Of a DNA stretch of 64,000 bases, positions 1 to 9,153 are shown in pieces. Made by a program: the position numbers and the translations under genes. The notes under the pieces were generated by a model. That model searched no databases, was not told the DNA's origin, and worked only from the letters and a program-made list of their open reading frames with translations. The DNA lies in assembly GCA_025965695.1 (NCBI GenBank), contig JAOPWM010000133.1:39711-103710 (forward strand), read 5' to 3'. Each line of letters begins with the position of its first letter. The first letter of the stretch is position 1. Source of the stretch: Blastococcus sp. (GTDB lineage Bacteria; Actinomycetota; Actinomycetes; Mycobacteriales; Geodermatophilaceae).

Positions 1-1161
1 CAGCCGGGGCATCATGCGTCCGCTCTCGCCCCGGGTGCCGCCGTACATCGCCCCGAGCATGCCGACCTTGGCCTCGGCCCGGGTCGCCACTGCGCCGCCG
101 GCAACCATGCCCTGATAGAGGTCGGACGACCGCGCCGCCTCGGCCATGGCCGAGTCCGCGCTCATGCCCGCGAGGACGCGCGGTTCCAACTGAGCGACGT
201 CGGCGACGACGAAGCGCCATCCGTCGTCGGCGACCGCCGCCGGGCGCACCTGCGTGGGGACCGACAGCGCGCCGCCCCCGTTGGACGCCCATCGCCCGGT
301 CACCACACCACCGGGCAGGAAGTACGACCGGAACCGGCCGTCCCTGACCCAGGTGTCCAGCCAGTTCCAGCCGTTGGCCTGGAGCAGCCGGGACAGCTTC
401 TTGTACTCGAGCAGGGCCGGGATACCGGGGTGCTCGATCTGCTCGAGCGTCCAGGAGCGGGTATCGCTCACCGGCAGCCCCGCGGCCTGCAGCGCGCGCA
501 GGACTTCGCCGGGCGAGTCGGGATTCAGGCCCGGGGCCCGGAACGCCGCACGGATCTCCGCCGACAGCCGCTCGAGCACCGCCGGTCGCCCGCCGGGCAC
601 CGGCCGGGGGCCCAGCAGTTCGGTCAGCAGCCGCTCGTGCACGTCGGCCCGCCACGGCAACCCGGCATGCGCCATCTCGGCGGCCACGAGCGCACCGGAG
701 GACTCGGCTGCGAGCAGCAGACCGAGCCGACCCCGCTCGCCCGATGCCGCCACGGCCGCCTGTTGACGAGCGTGCTCGGCCACTGGGTCGAGGCGGTCGG
801 CAGGGTCCTCGAGGGGGAAGAGCGCATGGTCGGTGGCCGTGACGGGCTGCAGCGCATCCCAGCCCGGGCTCTGGGCGTCGGCGAGCAGCGACTGGTCCAC
901 GAACGGCGACCGGCGCAGGACCGCGTGGGTGAGCCTCAGGTCCGTGCAGCGCTCCACCCGGACGCCGGCCCGGAGCAACGCCGGGTACCACCGGGTGGTG
1001 TCGTCCCACACCCAGCGAACCGGCTCGAGCTCCCGAACACACACGAACCGGGCGAGCTCCTGGACGGCGACCCGGGTCACCTCCACCTTCGTCCCGTCGT
1101 CGGCACGCTCCTGCGCCTCCACGGCCGCCTCGCCGCGGCGCAGGAGGACGACGAGCTTCAC
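1..1161 (-). CDS. Bifunctional 3'-5' exonuclease/DNA polymerase (family A-like), C-terminus cut by window edge
   Basis: The minus strand is open from a GTG at 1161 to the window edge, giving the first 387 residues of a longer protein. It matches the actinobacterial DNA polymerase I-like proteins that join a degenerate exonuclease domain to a polymerase domain. The N-terminus begins VKLVVLLRRGE. The middle carries LLLAAESSGALVAAEMAHAG, typical of this family. Polymerase motif A appears as VVADVAQLEPRVLAG near residues 316-330, with the catalytic aspartate. The start of motif B (AKVGMLGAMYGGTRG) lies near the edge. The rest of the palm and the C-terminus are outside the window. The start is chosen by homology and has only a weak ribosome site. 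It diverges from pckG over a 192-base gap. Housekeeping DNA synthesis or repair is inferred. Confidence 0.85.
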   Translation of the reverse strand, partial: MKLVVLLRRGEAAVEAQERADDGTKVEVTRVAVQELARFVCVRELEPVRWVWDDTTRWYPALLRAGVRVERCTDLRLTHAVLRRSPFVDQSLLADAQSPGWDALQPVTATDHALFPLEDPADRLDPVAEHARQQAAVAASGERGRLGLLLAAESSGALVAAEMAHAGLPWRADVHERLLTELLGPRPVPGGRPAVLERLSAEIRAAFRAPGLNPDSPGEVLRALQAAGLPVSDTRSWTLEQIEHPGIPALLEYKKLSRLLQANGWNWLDTWVRDGRFRSYFLPGGVVTGRWASNGGGALSVPTQVRPAAVADDGWRFVVADVAQLEPRVLAGMSADSAMAEAARSSDLYQGMVAGGAVATRAEAKVGMLGAMYGGTRGESGRMMPRL

Positions 1162-1353
1162 CCCCGGAGTGTCGCCGAGGGGTCGGACAGGGCGGTGGAG
1201 GCCGGCGCGTCGGTCCGGCCGGACCCGCGATGGCGAACCCACGCGCGACCGGAAGTAGCGTGTCGCCCCTCGGACACCGAGCCGAATCTCCACGGCCTCC
1301 AACCGCTGGAACTGGCTTGCTCGCGTCCCGCAGGAGAAGGTGGTCGAAACCTG

Positions 1354-3210
1354 ATGGAGAGGAAGCTCGTGGCTGGCATTGACGCCGTTCTCGACGAAGC
1401 CGGACTGAAGAACGATCACGTTCGGTCCTACGTGAAGCACTGGGCGCAGCTCACCGGCGCCGAGCGGATCGAGGTGATCAACGCTTCCGACGACGCCCGG
1501 CTGCTGCGCGAGGCCGTGGAGGCCGGCGAACTCCTCCCCGCGGGCGAGGGGCGGTACTACTCGCGGAGTCACGTCAAGGACACCGCTCGCTCCGAGGAGC
1601 GCACCGTCGTCGCCACCAACAACCCCGCTGACAAGGGGATCTACAACAACTGGCGCCCGGCAGCAGAGATGCGGCCCCTCCTCGAGGAGAAGATGCGCGG
1701 CGCGTCGGCCGGCAAGACCATGTACGTCGTCCCGTACCTGATGGCACCGCCGGGCTCGCCGCTGGAGGCCTTCGCCGCCGGTGTGCAGCTCACCGACACC
1801 CGCACCGTCGTGCTGCACATGATCCGCATGGCGCGGGTCGGGGTGACCCAGATCAACGACCTCGCCGACCCGGACAGCTTCGTCCGCGCCGTGCACGTCA
1901 CCGGTGACCTGGACAGCCTCGGGCAGGGAACTCCGGAGGACCAGCGCTACTTCGTCACCGTCGCCGACGAGCGGACGATCCTGCACTACGGGTCGTCCTA
2001 CGGCGGCAACGCGCTGCTGGGCAAGATCGCCCATGGCCTGCGGCAGGCCGCGTACGACGGGTGGGCCTCGGGACAGTTCCTGGCCGAGCAGTTCATGCTC
2101 CTGGGGATCACCGACAAGGAGACCGGCCGGACGTACCACATCTGCGGTGGCTTCCCGAGTGCGTCGGGCAAGACGAACCTCGCGATGATGCTGCCCCCCG
2201 ATGCGCTGGGCGACCGGTACAAGGTCCACTTCTACGGCGACGACATCGCCTGGCTGCGCGTCGATCCGGAGGACGGGCGGGTCTACGGCATCAACCCCGA
2301 GTTCGGCGTGTTCGGCGTCGCGAAGGACACGAACGAGGTGACCAACCCGACAGCGGTCGACGCGATCGCCGAGGGCACCGGCACGATCTTCACCAACGTC
2401 GCCTACAACGAGACCACGGGCGAGGTCTGGTGGGAGGGCAAGACGCCCCAGCCGCCGGCCGACACCGCGGGGTGGCGGGACTGGACCGGGCAGCTCATCT
2501 CCGAACGGCCGGAGAACGTGACGGGCGCCTCGTGGGCGCACCCGAACAGCCGGTTCACCACCACCCTGGCCCGGGTGCCCAACATCGCGCCCGACTTCGA
2601 GAGGCCCAAGGGCGTCCCGATCGACGGGATCATCTTCGGCGGCCGCACCCGCGACCGGGAACCGCTCATCCGGGCCATCACCGACCTCGCCGAGGGCGTC
2701 TACGACGGCCTCACCCTCGGCGCGGAGGCGACCTTCGCCGCGGAGGGCACCGAAGGCGTCCTGCGCTACGACCCCATGTCGATGCGCCCGTTCATGGCCT
2801 ACCCGGAAGGCGCCTACGCCGCGCACTGGCTGAAGATCATCGGCGCCGCGACGAACCAGCCGATCTTCGCCCACGTCAACTGGTTCCAGCGGGATCCCGA
2901 AGACGGGCACTTCCTGTGGCCGGGCTACCGCGACAACCTGCGCCCCCTGCTCTGGCTGATGCGGCTCAGGGACGGCGAGGTCACCGGAACGCAGACCCCG
3001 GTCGGCATCATCCCCACCAAGGAGGAGCTCGAGCTCGACGGCGTCGAGATCAGCCCGGACGACCTCGACACGATCCTGACCATCGACACCGCACGCTGGC
3101 GTCAGGAGATGGCGAACCGCCAGGAGCACCTGGCCCAGTTCGACGGCCTGCCCGAGGAGATCTGGGAGGCGCACCGCCGCGTGGCAGCCGCCCTGGACGC
3201 CCAGGAGTAG
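1354..3210 (+). CDS. pckG: Phosphoenolpyruvate carboxykinase (GTP)
   Basis: This enzyme converts oxaloacetate and GTP to phosphoenolpyruvate, GDP and CO2, the entry step of gluconeogenesis. The 618-residue protein has the normal family length. The substrate motif YGSSYGGNALLGKIAHGLR, the P-loop FPSASGKTNLAMM (about 266-278), the metal-binding FYGDDIAWL and the nucleotide loop with NPEFGVFGVA are all present. Position 271 is serine where GTP-type enzymes normally carry the hyper-reactive cysteine (SACGKTN), so this is a divergent branch. The ATG at 1354 has AGGAGAAGG upstream. A GTG at 1369 preceded by GAGAGGAA is an equally good start. The frame stays open far upstream, but that part is an antisense shadow of the DNA polymerase gene. 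A strong hairpin follows the stop. Confidence 0.96.
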   Translation: MERKLVAGIDAVLDEAGLKNDHVRSYVKHWAQLTGAERIEVINASDDARLLREAVEAGELLPAGEGRYYSRSHVKDTARSEERTVVATNNPADKGIYNNWRPAAEMRPLLEEKMRGASAGKTMYVVPYLMAPPGSPLEAFAAGVQLTDTRTVVLHMIRMARVGVTQINDLADPDSFVRAVHVTGDLDSLGQGTPEDQRYFVTVADERTILHYGSSYGGNALLGKIAHGLRQAAYDGWASGQFLAEQFMLLGITDKETGRTYHICGGFPSASGKTNLAMMLPPDALGDRYKVHFYGDDIAWLRVDPEDGRVYGINPEFGVFGVAKDTNEVTNPTAVDAIAEGTGTIFTNVAYNETTGEVWWEGKTPQPPADTAGWRDWTGQLISERPENVTGASWAHPNSRFTTTLARVPNIAPDFERPKGVPIDGIIFGGRTRDREPLIRAITDLAEGVYDGLTLGAEATFAAEGTEGVLRYDPMSMRPFMAYPEGAYAAHWLKIIGAATNQPIFAHVNWFQRDPEDGHFLWPGYRDNLRPLLWLMRLRDGEVTGTQTPVGIIPTKEELELDGVEISPDDLDTILTIDTARWRQEMANRQEHLAQFDGLPEEIWEAHRRVAAALDAQE

Positions 3211-3239
3211 CGACCCCCCGGTGCACGAGCCGGCGGCAT

Positions 3240-3302
3240 GATCAACAGCCGGTCCGTCGGGGTCTCCGCTCGCGCGAGGGCCCCGCGGACCGGCTGTTGA
3301 TC
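3240..3302 (+). terminator. 17-bp perfect inverted repeat after pckG
   Basis: The arms are 3240-3256 (GATCAACAGCCGGTCCG) and 3286-3302, its exact reverse complement. The stem extends inward by CGGGG/CCCCG (3258-3262 with 3281-3285) past one bulged T, leaving an 18-base loop. It starts 30 bases after the pckG stop and ends 55 bases before the next gene. There is no U tract, as is common for actinobacterial terminators, so the terminator role is inferred from position and stem strength. Confidence 0.7.
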
Positions 3303-3357
3303 AACGCTCCGGCTCGGCGGGCAGTCGGACCACGAAACCCGATGAAGGAGCCCACCT

Positions 3358-4386
3358 GTGCCCACGCCCTCGGTGCCGTTGGAGAAGCTCGGCTTCCTGA
3401 CCATCGGCTCGTTCGACGGTGCCGACCCCGGGCGGGGGCATCGGGCGACGCTCGACGTCATCGAGCTGGGTGAGCGGCTCGGATTCGACAGCGCCTGGGT
3501 GCGCCACCGTCACCTGCAGTACGGCATCTCTTCGCCGATCGCCGTCCTGGCTGCCGCTTCACAGCGCACGCAGCGCATCGAACTGGGCACGGCGGTCATC
3601 CCGCTCGGCTGGGAGAACCCCTTGCGCCTGGCCGAGGACCTCGCCACCGTCGACGTACTCTCCGGCGGCCGGCTCAACCCGGGCGTGAGCGTGGGGCCGC
3701 CCATGCACTGGGACGACGTCAAGGGAGCCCTGTACCCCGACACCGCGGACGCCGAGGACTTCAGCTACGAGCGCGTCGCGCGCCTCCTACGGTTCGTCGG
3801 CGGGGAACCTGCCGGCACGTTCTCCGGGCGCGAGGGGGTCGTCGAGGAGTGGTCCGACCGGGTGCAGCCCCACTCCCCCGGCCTGCGCGACCGGCTCTGG
3901 TACGGCGGTGCCAGCTCGAGCTCCGCGCGGTGGGCGGGCGAGCACGGCATGAACTTCCTGACCAGCAGCGTGGTCAGGGCCGAGGAGTCGCAGGCCTTCG
4001 ACGAGATCCAGCGGTCGCACATCCGCACCTTCCGCGCCGCCCATCCCGCCACGGACGCGGCCCGCGTCTCCCAGGGCCTGGTGGTCATCCCGACCGACAG
4101 CGCCACTGCGGCCCAGCGAGCGAGATACGCCGCCTATGTCGAGGCGCGCACCCCGAGGACCACGAGCCCCCAGGGGCCGGCCCGGCTGCTGTTCGCCCCC
4201 GATCTCCTGGGCACCTCGGAGCAGATCGCCGAAGCGCTGTACGCACACGCCGGGTTCCAGGAAGTCACGGAGGTCGCCTTCGCCCTGCCCTTCAGCTTCG
4301 AGGACGAGGACTACGAGCAGATGCTCACCGACATGGCGACCCGCCTGGGCCCGGCGCTGGGCTGGCAGCCGAGCTCACCCGGCTGA
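3358..4386 (+). CDS. LLM-class flavin-dependent oxidoreductase
   Basis: This is a 342-residue bacterial luciferase-like monooxygenase, expected to use FMNH2 or F420 in a TIM barrel. The N-terminal strand LGFLTIGSFDG, the helix ELGERLGFDSAWVRHRH, the segment RIELGTAVIPLGWENPLRLA and the LSGGRLNPGVSVG turn are typical of the family. Substrate specificity cannot be read from the sequence. The GTG start at 3358 has GAAGGAG seven bases upstream. The gene stands alone between the pckG hairpin and the signalling gene, so context does not indicate a pathway. Confidence 0.9.
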   Translation: MPTPSVPLEKLGFLTIGSFDGADPGRGHRATLDVIELGERLGFDSAWVRHRHLQYGISSPIAVLAAASQRTQRIELGTAVIPLGWENPLRLAEDLATVDVLSGGRLNPGVSVGPPMHWDDVKGALYPDTADAEDFSYERVARLLRFVGGEPAGTFSGREGVVEEWSDRVQPHSPGLRDRLWYGGASSSSARWAGEHGMNFLTSSVVRAEESQAFDEIQRSHIRTFRAAHPATDAARVSQGLVVIPTDSATAAQRARYAAYVEARTPRTTSPQGPARLLFAPDLLGTSEQIAEALYAHAGFQEVTEVAFALPFSFEDEDYEQMLTDMATRLGPALGWQPSSPG

Positions 4387-4469
4387 GGCGATACGGCGGG
4401 TCCGGACGGGCCGACGGCCGGGTGCGCGCGCCCGGCGACAGGCCCCGGGTGGCGGCGTAGCGTGCCCGC

Positions 4470-7046
4470 GTGGGCCTGCCCACGGGCACCGTCACCTTCT
4501 TCATGACGGACATCGAGGGGTCGACCAGGCTGCTGGCAGACCTCGGTGACGACTACGCCCGCCTCCTCCTCGACCACCACGCCATCGTGCGGGGCGAGCT
4601 GGTCCACCACCACGGTGTCGAAGTGTCGACCGAAGGGGACTCCTTCTTCTGCGTCTTCGGCTCGGCCGTCGATGCGGTGGAGACAGCGGTCGCGGTGCAG
4701 CGCTGCCTGGCCACGCACTCGTGGCCCCGAGGGCGGCAGGTGCGGGTCCGGATGGGTCTCCACACCGGCGAGGGTGTGCCGGGCGGCGACGGCTACGTCG
4801 GGATGGACGTGCACCGGGTCGCCCGGGTCACCGCTGCCGGGCACGGCGGGCAGATCCTGCTGACGGCGGCGACCCAGACTCTGCTGGACGGGCACTGGGC
4901 CGCCGGGATGAGCGTGGTCCGGCTGGGGGTCCACCGGCTCAAGGACCTCCCGGCCCCCGAGACGCTCTACCAGCTGCTCGCCGACGGGCTGGCCACCCGG
5001 TTCCCCCCGCTGCGCAGCCTCGAGGCGCCGGCCTACGACCTGCCGGCGGAGCCCGCGCCCATCGTCGGCCGGGAAGGCGACGCGGCCAGGGTCGCCGAGC
5101 TGATGGCGGGACACCGGCTGGTCACCCTGACCGGGCCGGGCGGCGTGGGCAAGACGCGGCTGGCGCTGCACCTCGCCGGACTGCTGCGCGGCGACTTCCC
5201 GGACGGCGTGGCCTTCGTTCCGCTCGCGGAGGTCCGCGACCCGGAGCTGGTCCCCGACGAGATCGCCCGCGCGCTGGCGCTGCCCGCGGCGTCCTACGGC
5301 GGCCCCGAGGGCATGGCCCGTCTGGCCGACCACCTCCGCGGCCGACGGGTGCTGCTCGTCATCGACAACGTCGAGCAGCTCGGCGACGGCGCCGAGGTGA
5401 TCGCCCGGCTGCTCCAGGCAGCGCCGGGGCCGCGCGTCCTGGCCACCTCGCGCGGGCCGCTGCGACTGCGGGAGGAGCAGCGGTACCCGGTGGAGTCGCT
5501 GACTCGCGACGCAGCCGTGGAGGAGTTCGCGGAGCGGGCCCGCGCGGTCCGCCCCGACCTGCGCCTCGGGCCGCCGGAGCTGGACGCCGTCGCCCGGATC
5601 GTGGACGGCGTGGGGCGGCTGCCGCTGGCCGTCGAACTCGCCGCGTCGCGCGTGGGGACCCTCAGCACTGCCGAGATCGCCGACCGCCTGGGCTACCAGC
5701 TCGGACTCCTGCGCAGCGGGCCCCGTGATCTGCCACGCCGCCAGCAGACTCTGCGCAGCACGCTGCTGTGGAGCTATGACCTGCTCGACGAACCGGCACG
5801 CCGCATCTTCGCCGCGTTCGCCGTCTTCCCCGGAGGGGCGACCCTGGAAGCGATGGATCAGGTCGTGCCCCGGTTCCAGGCCGATGCCGATCCCCTGGAG
5901 CCCATGGCGGCCCTCGTCGACCAGGGCCTGGTGCGGCGCGGTGTCGACGGCTCGGAGCGGTTCTCGACGCTGCAGGTGGTGCGGGAGCTCGCCGCCGAAC
6001 TGCTCGAGGCCGGCGGGGACGGTCCCGAGGTGTGGCGGCGCGCGGCCGAGCGGCTGGCCGCACTGGCCGGGCTCGCCGGGCGGCTTCTGGTGACGGCGGA
6101 TCGGGCGGACTGGCTGGACCGGCTGCAGGCCGAGCACGACAACCTGCGTGTGGCGCTGGCGTGGGCCACCGAGCACGACCCCGTGCTCGCCGCCGGCATG
6201 GCGGCACAGCTGTGGCGTTACTGGCAGATGCGGGGCTACCTGGGAGAGGGACGGATCGTGCTCGAGACCCTCCTGTTGCGGCTGGGTCCCGACGACGTGC
6301 CGGCGCGCTATGCGGCCCTGGCCGCGCTGGGCGGCGTGGCGTACTGGCAGCGCGACCTGCCGGCCGGGGAGACGGCCTGCACCGAGGCAGTCCGCCTCGC
6401 CGAACAGCTGGGCGACCCGCACGCCCTGGCGGAGTCGCTGTACAACCTCTCCTTCCCCGTGTGGCAGCAGGGCCGGCTGGACGAGGCGGGGCGGCTCGCC
6501 GATCGCAGTCAGCAACTGTTCGCCCAGCTCGGGGACGGCAACGGCACAGCCCGGACCCTCTGGCTGCACGGCATCCTGGCCGTGCTGACCGGCAGGCTGG
6601 ACACGGCCGAACAGCTGCTCGAGGAGTCCGTCGAACGGCACCGCGGCAGCCCCGACGTCTTCCATCTCGGTTGGTCGCTGCGCATGCTCGGCCGGACGCA
6701 GCTGCTGCAGGGGCGGGCGGCGGCGGCCCGGCAGCGGATCGAGGAGAGCATGCGACTGCTCGCCCCGGCGGGTGACGTCTCCGCGATCCTGCTCCACCTG
6801 GCCGACTTCGCGGGCATCGCTGCTCTCGAGGGGGACGTCGACCGGGAGCTGCGGCTGGTCGGCGCCCTGCGGCACCTGAGGGGGCTGACCGGCACCGACC
6901 TCGTCGACCACCCGGTCAACGCGGTCTCCCGGATCGAGGAGACGGTCGCCCGCTCCGGCGCCGCAGGCGAGCGGCTGCTGGCCGAGGGCGCCGCGATGAG
7001 CGTCGCCGAGGTCGTGCGGTACGCACTGCGGGAGCTTTCACCCTGA
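4470..7046 (+). CDS. Class III adenylate/guanylate cyclase-AAA ATPase-TPR signalling protein
   Basis: This is an 858-residue multidomain protein. Residues 1-165 form a class III nucleotide cyclase domain: FFMTDIEGSTRLL carries the first metal aspartate, STEGDSFFCVF the second region, and VRVRMGLHTGE the core strand. Residues about 195-480 form an STAND/NB-ARC-like ATPase with P-loop GPGGVGKTRLAL (about 221-232) and VLLVIDNVEQL as Walker B. The remainder is helical TPR-like repeat. The architecture resembles mycobacterial cyclase-ATPase proteins but ends without the LuxR helix-turn-helix many of them carry, so direct DNA binding is unlikely. The GTG at 4470 starts just before the cyclase domain. 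Cyclic nucleotide output and the trigger are unknown. Confidence 0.9.
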   Translation: MGLPTGTVTFFMTDIEGSTRLLADLGDDYARLLLDHHAIVRGELVHHHGVEVSTEGDSFFCVFGSAVDAVETAVAVQRCLATHSWPRGRQVRVRMGLHTGEGVPGGDGYVGMDVHRVARVTAAGHGGQILLTAATQTLLDGHWAAGMSVVRLGVHRLKDLPAPETLYQLLADGLATRFPPLRSLEAPAYDLPAEPAPIVGREGDAARVAELMAGHRLVTLTGPGGVGKTRLALHLAGLLRGDFPDGVAFVPLAEVRDPELVPDEIARALALPAASYGGPEGMARLADHLRGRRVLLVIDNVEQLGDGAEVIARLLQAAPGPRVLATSRGPLRLREEQRYPVESLTRDAAVEEFAERARAVRPDLRLGPPELDAVARIVDGVGRLPLAVELAASRVGTLSTAEIADRLGYQLGLLRSGPRDLPRRQQTLRSTLLWSYDLLDEPARRIFAAFAVFPGGATLEAMDQVVPRFQADADPLEPMAALVDQGLVRRGVDGSERFSTLQVVRELAAELLEAGGDGPEVWRRAAERLAALAGLAGRLLVTADRADWLDRLQAEHDNLRVALAWATEHDPVLAAGMAAQLWRYWQMRGYLGEGRIVLETLLLRLGPDDVPARYAALAALGGVAYWQRDLPAGETACTEAVRLAEQLGDPHALAESLYNLSFPVWQQGRLDEAGRLADRSQQLFAQLGDGNGTARTLWLHGILAVLTGRLDTAEQLLEESVERHRGSPDVFHLGWSLRMLGRTQLLQGRAAAARQRIEESMRLLAPAGDVSAILLHLADFAGIAALEGDVDRELRLVGALRHLRGLTGTDLVDHPVNAVSRIEETVARSGAAGERLLAEGAAMSVAEVVRYALRELSP

Positions 7047-7079
7047 GCCCGTCCTCCCTTGGACTGGCACCATGACGCG

Positions 7080-8612
7080 GTGCTGCTCGCCGACGTCGTC
7101 GCCGCCTCCGCCGCGGTCACGGCCACCCGGTCCCGCACCGGCAAGGCAGGGGCGATCGCAGAGCTGCTGCGGCGGGCCGACACGGACGAGGTGGAGCCGG
7201 TCACCGCCTGGCTCGCCGGGGAACCCCGACAGGGCCGGCTCGGGGTCGGCCGGCGCACCCTGTCACAGATGGTGGGTGACCACGCCCCGGCGCCCTCGTT
7301 GAGGGTGGCCGCCGTCGACCGGACGCTGACCGAGCTCGCCGAGACCAGCGGGGCCGGCTCCGCAGCGCGGCGGAACGCGCTCCTCACCACGCTGCTGTCC
7401 GCCGCGACCGCCGACGAACAGCAGTTCCTCGTGCGCCTGCTCACCGGAGAGCTCCGCCAGGGCGCCCTCGAAGGGGTCGTCCTGGACGCCGTCGCCACCG
7501 CAGCCGGCGTGCCCGCCGCGAGCGTCCGGCGCGCGTTCATGCTCTCCGGCCGGCTGCCCGAGACCGCAGGAACTGCGCTCGCCGGCGGGGTCGAGGCGCT
7601 GGACGCGGTGCACCTACAGGTCGGCCGTCCCGTGCGGCCCATGCTGGCCAGTCCCGGCTCGTCACTGGACGCCGCCCTCGCCGATCTGGGTACCGACGTG
7701 ACCGTGGAGTTCAAGCTCGACGGCGCCCGCATCCAGGTCCACCGCGACGGCGACGTGGTCCGGGTGTGGACCCGCACGCTGCGCGAGGTGACCGACGGCG
7801 TGCCCGAGCTCGTCGACCGGGTCCGGGCCCTGCCCTGCGAGTCCGCCGTCCTCGACGGCGAGACCCTCGCGCTGGACGACGACGGCCGGCCACGCGCGTT
7901 CCAGGACACGAAGAGCCGCTTCGGCAGTGACGCTTCCGACGACAGCGTGCTCCTCAGCCCGTTCTTCTTCGATCTCCTGCACCTCGACGGGCGCGACCTC
8001 CTCGACGAGCCGCTGCACGTCCGCCTGGACGCACTCGCCGAGTTGCTGGCCGACGACGAGCACGCGGCCCTCCGGATGCCCGGCGTCCGCAGGGCCGCAC
8101 CCGAGCAGGCGGCCGAGGTGCTGGACGGCGCCCTGGATGCCGGCCACGAGGGGGTCGTCGTCAAGGCACTCGACGCGACCTACGCCGCGGGCCGGCGCGG
8201 CAAGGCGTGGCAGAAGGTCAAGCCCGTACACACCCTCGACCTCGTCGTGATCGGCGCGGAGTGGGGGTACGGCAGACGCTCGGGGAAGCTGTCGAACATC
8301 CACCTGGGTGCTCGCGACCCCGACGGTGGCGAGCCGGTCATGGTGGGCAAGACCTTCAAGGGCATGACGGACCAGCTGCTGGACTGGCAGACGCGGAGCT
8401 TCCCGATTCACGCCCGGGAGCACACCGACTGGGGGGTGCTGCTGCGGCCGGAACTGGTGGTCGAGATCGCCCTCGACGCCGCGCAGCGCAGCACCCGCTA
8501 CCCGGGCGGCGTCGCGCTGCGGTTCGCCCGCGTGCTGCGGTACCGGCCGGACAAGACCCCCGCCGAGGCCGACACCCTCGACGCCGTCCGCGCCCTGCTC
8601 GCCGGATCGTGA
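7080..8612 (+). CDS. ligB: ATP-dependent DNA ligase, LigB type
   Basis: The 510-residue protein seals nicks in duplex DNA through an enzyme-AMP intermediate. The nucleotidyltransferase motif I is EFKLDGARI with the adenylated lysine at about residue 212. Further motifs include ESAVLDGETLAL, FFFDLLHLDG, EGVVVKAL and the motif-V region GKAWQKVKP. An all-helical DNA-binding domain precedes motif I and an OB-fold follows it, as in mycobacterial LigB. I choose GTG 7080 because the family starts at the equivalent of VLLADVVAAS. A TTG at 7059 in the same frame is possible, and neither start has a clear ribosome site. It lies 33 bases behind the cyclase gene, perhaps co-transcribed. It is an accessory ligase beside the essential NAD-dependent LigA. 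Confidence 0.92.
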   Translation: MLLADVVAASAAVTATRSRTGKAGAIAELLRRADTDEVEPVTAWLAGEPRQGRLGVGRRTLSQMVGDHAPAPSLRVAAVDRTLTELAETSGAGSAARRNALLTTLLSAATADEQQFLVRLLTGELRQGALEGVVLDAVATAAGVPAASVRRAFMLSGRLPETAGTALAGGVEALDAVHLQVGRPVRPMLASPGSSLDAALADLGTDVTVEFKLDGARIQVHRDGDVVRVWTRTLREVTDGVPELVDRVRALPCESAVLDGETLALDDDGRPRAFQDTKSRFGSDASDDSVLLSPFFFDLLHLDGRDLLDEPLHVRLDALAELLADDEHAALRMPGVRRAAPEQAAEVLDGALDAGHEGVVVKALDATYAAGRRGKAWQKVKPVHTLDLVVIGAEWGYGRRSGKLSNIHLGARDPDGGEPVMVGKTFKGMTDQLLDWQTRSFPIHAREHTDWGVLLRPELVVEIALDAAQRSTRYPGGVALRFARVLRYRPDKTPAEADTLDAVRALLAGS

Positions 8613-8716
8613 GCCCTCGCTGAGCCGCAGGAGCGGCGGCCTCCCGAACCGGCCGGCACCGTGCTTCGCTGCTCGCACGGCGGTCGCGTGCGGCACCGCC
8701 GGGGAGGGAGTCCCCG

Positions 8717-9091
8717 ATGCCCGTCCAGCTGAACCACACGATCGTCGCCGCGCACGACAAGCAGGAGTCCGCGCGCTTCCTGGCCGCCCTGCTGGGCCTG
8801 GCGCCGCCCACCACGTTCGGGCCGTTCTCGGTGGTGCAGCTCGACAACGACGTCTCCCTCGACTTCATCGACGACCCCGAGGTGCACCCCAGGCACTACG
8901 CGTTCCTGGTGACCGAGCAGGAGTTCGACGACATCTTCGGGCGGATCCGCGCGCGGGGGCTCGACTTCTGGGCCGACCCGTTCCAGCACTCCCCCGGGGA
9001 GATCAACACCAACGACGGGGGCCGGGGCGTGTACTGGCTGGACCCGAACGGGCACGTCCTCGAGATCATCACCCGGCCCTACGGCGGGTGA
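8717..9091 (+). CDS. VOC-family (glyoxalase/bleomycin-resistance fold) protein
   Basis: This is a 124-residue single-module vicinal-oxygen-chelate protein. The pattern LNHTIVAAHD, a central HYAFLV strand and the C-terminal GGRGVYWLDPNGHVLEII are characteristic; the last contains the glutamate and glycine turn of the second beta-alpha-beta unit. The histidine and glutamate residues could bind a metal, but the substrate cannot be assigned. GGGAGGGAG ends six bases before the ATG. It is convergent with the secreted hydrolase downstream. Confidence 0.88.
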   Translation: MPVQLNHTIVAAHDKQESARFLAALLGLAPPTTFGPFSVVQLDNDVSLDFIDDPEVHPRHYAFLVTEQEFDDIFGRIRARGLDFWADPFQHSPGEINTNDGGRGVYWLDPNGHVLEIITRPYGG

Positions 9092-9153
9092 CGCCACGAT
9101 GCCGAGCGAGCGGGTGCCCCGGCTCGACGAGCACGTCCCTGCCCGGGCGGGAG

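Noticed and set aside
430..1353. Long upstream extension of the pckG frame (and the overlapping 254-766 plus-strand frame)
   Set aside because: It is antisense to the DNA polymerase A-like gene, lacks homology, and PEPCK similarity starts at 1354.
4311..6911. 866-residue minus-strand frame opposite the cyclase/AAA gene
   Set aside because: Low-complexity shadow rich in Gln, Arg and Pro; the plus strand carries clear domains.
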